Assembly: GCA_039679375.1 (NCBI GenBank)
Contig: JBDKVA010000037.1
Coordinates: 1 to 64,000 of the forward strand
Direction of reading: 5' to 3'
DNA: 64,000 nucleotides
Source: JBDKVA01 sp039679375
Lineage (GTDB): Bacteria; Bacillota; Clostridia; Acetivibrionales; DTU013
Shown piece after piece: positions 61,889-64,000 of the stretch. Position numbers and translations under genes: made by a program. The notes beneath the pieces were generated by a model. The model saw nothing but the letters and a program-made list of their open reading frames with translations, did no database searches and was not told the DNA's origin. The stretch's first letter is position 1, and each line of letters begins with the position of its first letter.

Positions 61889-62898
61889 TATTCCATCGCC
61901 GTCCCAATCATTGCAAGGTAATTTTCCTGCGGAAGATACTCCGGGACGCTGTTTCCGGTACCAAGGGCATACCCGCCGCGGACTTCAGCTCTTTTAAGCA
62001 TGGCCCTGCAGCGTTCTTTCACCTGTTCCGGGGCAGATTTAACCATAAAGTTCATATCAATGCCGCCCATAATTGCAATTCTTCCATGGAATTTCTCATA
62101 GAATTCTTCAACAGGCATGATGGTATCCTCATAAGAATGTTTCCCATCATAGTGCAGATAATCTATAATGTCCTCCATGACTTCCGAAAGATTACCGCAT
62201 GAATGGAGTACCACAGGCTTTCCGCTTTTGTGAACAGCATCTGTAATTTTTTTGTGCCACGGATAAACATATTTCTGCATATCCGAACGGGATAAAAAGG
62301 TCTGAGATTTAAATCCCCAATCATCATTTGAAATCATCATGCCCACTGTTTCATATTTCGCTGCAATCTCATAATACCTGACCAGCCGTGAACCGATTTC
62401 TCCAAAAATATCACGTACAAGATCCGGGTCATCATACAACATAAGACAAAGATTATCAAATCCCGCAAGCGCAATAGCGCTCTCCAGGACGCCGCTATCC
62501 GCCGAAGCCATGATTTTCATCCCATCAGGCATATAAGGCGCTATTTTTTCAAGCCTTGAATAATCAAAATCATCAGGGTCAGGCCAGGGGTATGCTTTAA
62601 AAGAATCCCTATCCGTTATAACCGCGGAAGAATTTAATGAGATAGTACTTTTCTGCGAGTGCTCCCGGACGGGGAAAAGGAAATCGGAGGCCAGCGTATG
62701 AACATAGTCATAGCCGGCTGCCTCAAATGCCTTCAATGTAAATATGAGCTGCTGCAAGTCATCCTTCTCCGGGAATGGCTTACCCCTATTCAATCTTTCA
62801 TATAACGGTACATTCATAAAATATTCAAACAGAGTAGGTCTATCGGGCACCTCACAGCGCAGAACCTTCAGAATGTTATTAAAATCAGGCTTCCTCAT
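61888..62898 (-). CDS. URO-D-family protein (methyltransferase-like)
   Basis: 336 residues of the URO-D/MtaA barrel. It keeps the zinc-type motif VVLHSCGNLSEVMEDI near 220, and an N-terminal PDRPTLFEYFMNVPLYER that is typical of the uncharacterised URO-D branch linked to sugar operons in Clostridia. MtaA-like members carry methyl groups to cofactors, but no corrinoid protein is nearby. It differs from the 49248 gene, which has lost the HSC motif. AGGAGGACAAA precedes the ATG. Confidence 0.85.
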   Translation of the reverse strand: MRKPDFNNILKVLRCEVPDRPTLFEYFMNVPLYERLNRGKPFPEKDDLQQLIFTLKAFEAAGYDYVHTLASDFLFPVREHSQKSTISLNSSAVITDRDSFKAYPWPDPDDFDYSRLEKIAPYMPDGMKIMASADSGVLESAIALAGFDNLCLMLYDDPDLVRDIFGEIGSRLVRYYEIAAKYETVGMMISNDDWGFKSQTFLSRSDMQKYVYPWHKKITDAVHKSGKPVVLHSCGNLSEVMEDIIDYLHYDGKHSYEDTIMPVEEFYEKFHGRIAIMGGIDMNFMVKSAPEQVKERCRAMLKRAEVRGGYALGTGNSVPEYLPQENYLAMIGTAME

Positions 62899-63020
62899 TT
62901 TTTTGTCCTCCTGTCACACACCCGTAACCATAGCTTTAAGGGTATAATTTGATACCGCTGCAGTAAATAGGCTTTCTGCGGCGGTATCAAATATTAAATT
63001 CTGACTTTACTGCAACAAGC

Positions 63021-63971
63021 TTAGTTCACATCTGCCACTAATGGTCCTGCAAGTTCTTTTAAGAAGAAAAGCTTTCCCGGCAGAGTCGGCATGTAGCTGG
63101 CCGGGACCCACATTGACGGACCATAGCGCAAGGCTGTCCAAAGCGACATACCCTGCCACATCATACTGCGTTCGTAAGCACCATCGCACCCGCCTATTAT
63201 TTTATCTGACTGCAGGAAAAGGCCCGGCCCGATCGTATTTGCAAATGCCGGAACCTGTGTAGTCCTGCTTCTGAAGCTGTGAAGCGCATTTTGTTCAACC
63301 GTCATCGGATGCAGATTGGCTCCCAGTCGATGCGTCTGCTTTTTCCATTCTTCATCCGATTTAAATTCCTCTGCAAAATGTGGCTCCCAAAATGCGATGT
63401 GAAAGTCTCTTCCTATTCCGAAAACTGTAGTAAGCAACGCGCCCTCTGCCTTTAACGCAGCTATTTTCCCCGCATAGGTCGGAAGATTTTTTCGTGTGGC
63501 AAAATTGCGCTGATTCTCTGGTACGGTAAGCCCTCCCAGAGGTCCGTAGAATGCGCCCTGCATAGCATTCTGGAAAGCTCCCGGATTATCCGGCGCCAGG
63601 GTGTTCCCTTCCGAATCAGCCCATTCATCCATATTGAACCCCCAGACATGTTTGCAGTCGACATTCCACGCTTTCAGGAAATAAACCGTCCACTTATACA
63701 TGCCCATCGGGCCGACCGGGAAAATGATCGCCAGTTTCTTTCCCGCATCTTTAGCGTCTTTTATCGTTTGTGCAATTTCATGTCCCATCATGACATTAAG
63801 TTCAGTGATGTTATCTGCCATAACAGGCTCAAATTTCTTATCCCAGAACGGCTGTCTGTCCAGCACTTCTTTTGCATCATGCGAACAGCACTCATCAATT
63901 TTCTCAAGATCCCAGCCCTTTGGAAAGTAATGCTCCATGTTTGATCCATGGATTGTTGACAATAAATTCAC
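63021..63971 (-). CDS. NagB-like glucosamine-6-phosphate deaminase/isomerase family protein
   Basis: 316 residues, about 50 longer than classical NagB. Catalytic features are kept: FNMDEWADSEG near 111 (acid/base Asp) and GIGRDFHIAFWEP near 188 (Asp, His and Glu), though the usual Gly and Asn of the second motif are replaced by Phe and Trp. NagB opens and deaminates glucosamine-6-phosphate to fructose-6-phosphate. These changes suggest a different or larger substrate, by inference. The start is GTG 63971 with GAGGTGATATAA upstream. It is the first gene of the operon in this window; upstream sequence is not available. Confidence 0.87.
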   Translation of the reverse strand: MNLLSTIHGSNMEHYFPKGWDLEKIDECCSHDAKEVLDRQPFWDKKFEPVMADNITELNVMMGHEIAQTIKDAKDAGKKLAIIFPVGPMGMYKWTVYFLKAWNVDCKHVWGFNMDEWADSEGNTLAPDNPGAFQNAMQGAFYGPLGGLTVPENQRNFATRKNLPTYAGKIAALKAEGALLTTVFGIGRDFHIAFWEPHFAEEFKSDEEWKKQTHRLGANLHPMTVEQNALHSFRSRTTQVPAFANTIGPGLFLQSDKIIGGCDGAYERSMMWQGMSLWTALRYGPSMWVPASYMPTLPGKLFFLKELAGPLVADVN

Positions 63972-64000
63972 TTATATCACCTCATTTATTTTATACTTCA

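Overview
The window looks like a chromosomal segment of a spore-forming, anaerobic, carbohydrate-using member of the Clostridia. Evidence for this: the sporulation genes yabP and yabQ in the Firmicutes order mazG-hup-yabO-yabP-yabQ-divIC-yabR (39.2-42.7 kb), strong AGGAGG-type ribosome sites, several lipoprotein binding-protein ABC sugar importers, a GGGtGRT/Fe-S scaffold gene pair known from anaerobes, and no respiratory genes. The genus cannot be named from the sequence alone.

Layout. 0-11 kb: end of a membrane protein, an anchored alpha/beta hydrolase, a SNF2 helicase/SWIM zinc-finger pair, an accessory DUF4143 ATPase, an unknown protein, and the GGGtGRT/NifU-like pair. 11.1-13.1 kb: glycogen branching enzyme. 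13.4-24.2 kb: a minus-strand sugar locus with two ABC permeases, a binding protein, an FAD oxidoreductase, a DapA-type aldolase, a LacI regulator, a FucI-like isomerase, DhaK, DhaL and an RpiB-type isomerase. Three similar LacI-type palindromes lie in front of three of its genes. 24.6-28.2 kb: a second ABC importer of the LplABC type. 28.7-35.9 kb: DUF3307 membrane protein, small secreted protein, a large cyclase-ATPase-TPR signalling protein, a soluble GAF histidine kinase, and an antitoxin next to a truncated PIN toxin. 36.0-38.8 kb: PfkB kinase, D-lyxose isomerase-like and mannitol-phosphate dehydrogenase-like genes. 39.1 kb: tRNA-Leu(TAA). 39.2-42.7 kb: the yab cluster.

43.2-57.0 kb is a plus-strand locus: TIM-barrel sugar isomerase, a fused HyuA-HyuB hydantoinase/oxoprolinase, a LysR regulator on the opposite strand, a URO-D-family protein, a bicupin, and a complete Dpp/Opp-type importer. 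An L,D-transpeptidase follows. 57.9-64 kb is a tight minus-strand operon: a NagB-like deaminase/isomerase, a second URO-D-family protein, aldose epimerase, zinc dehydrogenase, class II aldolase and PfkB kinase. The order suggests uptake, isomerisation/oxidation, phosphorylation and aldol cleavage of unusual sugars. None of the substrates can be read from sequence.

Two dispersed repeat families are the main structure not explained by genes. R1 is about 103 bp, in three nearly identical copies in the same orientation, each just past the 3' end of a minus-strand gene. R2 is a MITE-like element of 75-104 bp with terminal inverted repeats, in three copies in 5' regions; one supplies the apparent start codon of the cyclase gene. 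A fragment of R2 abuts one R1 copy.
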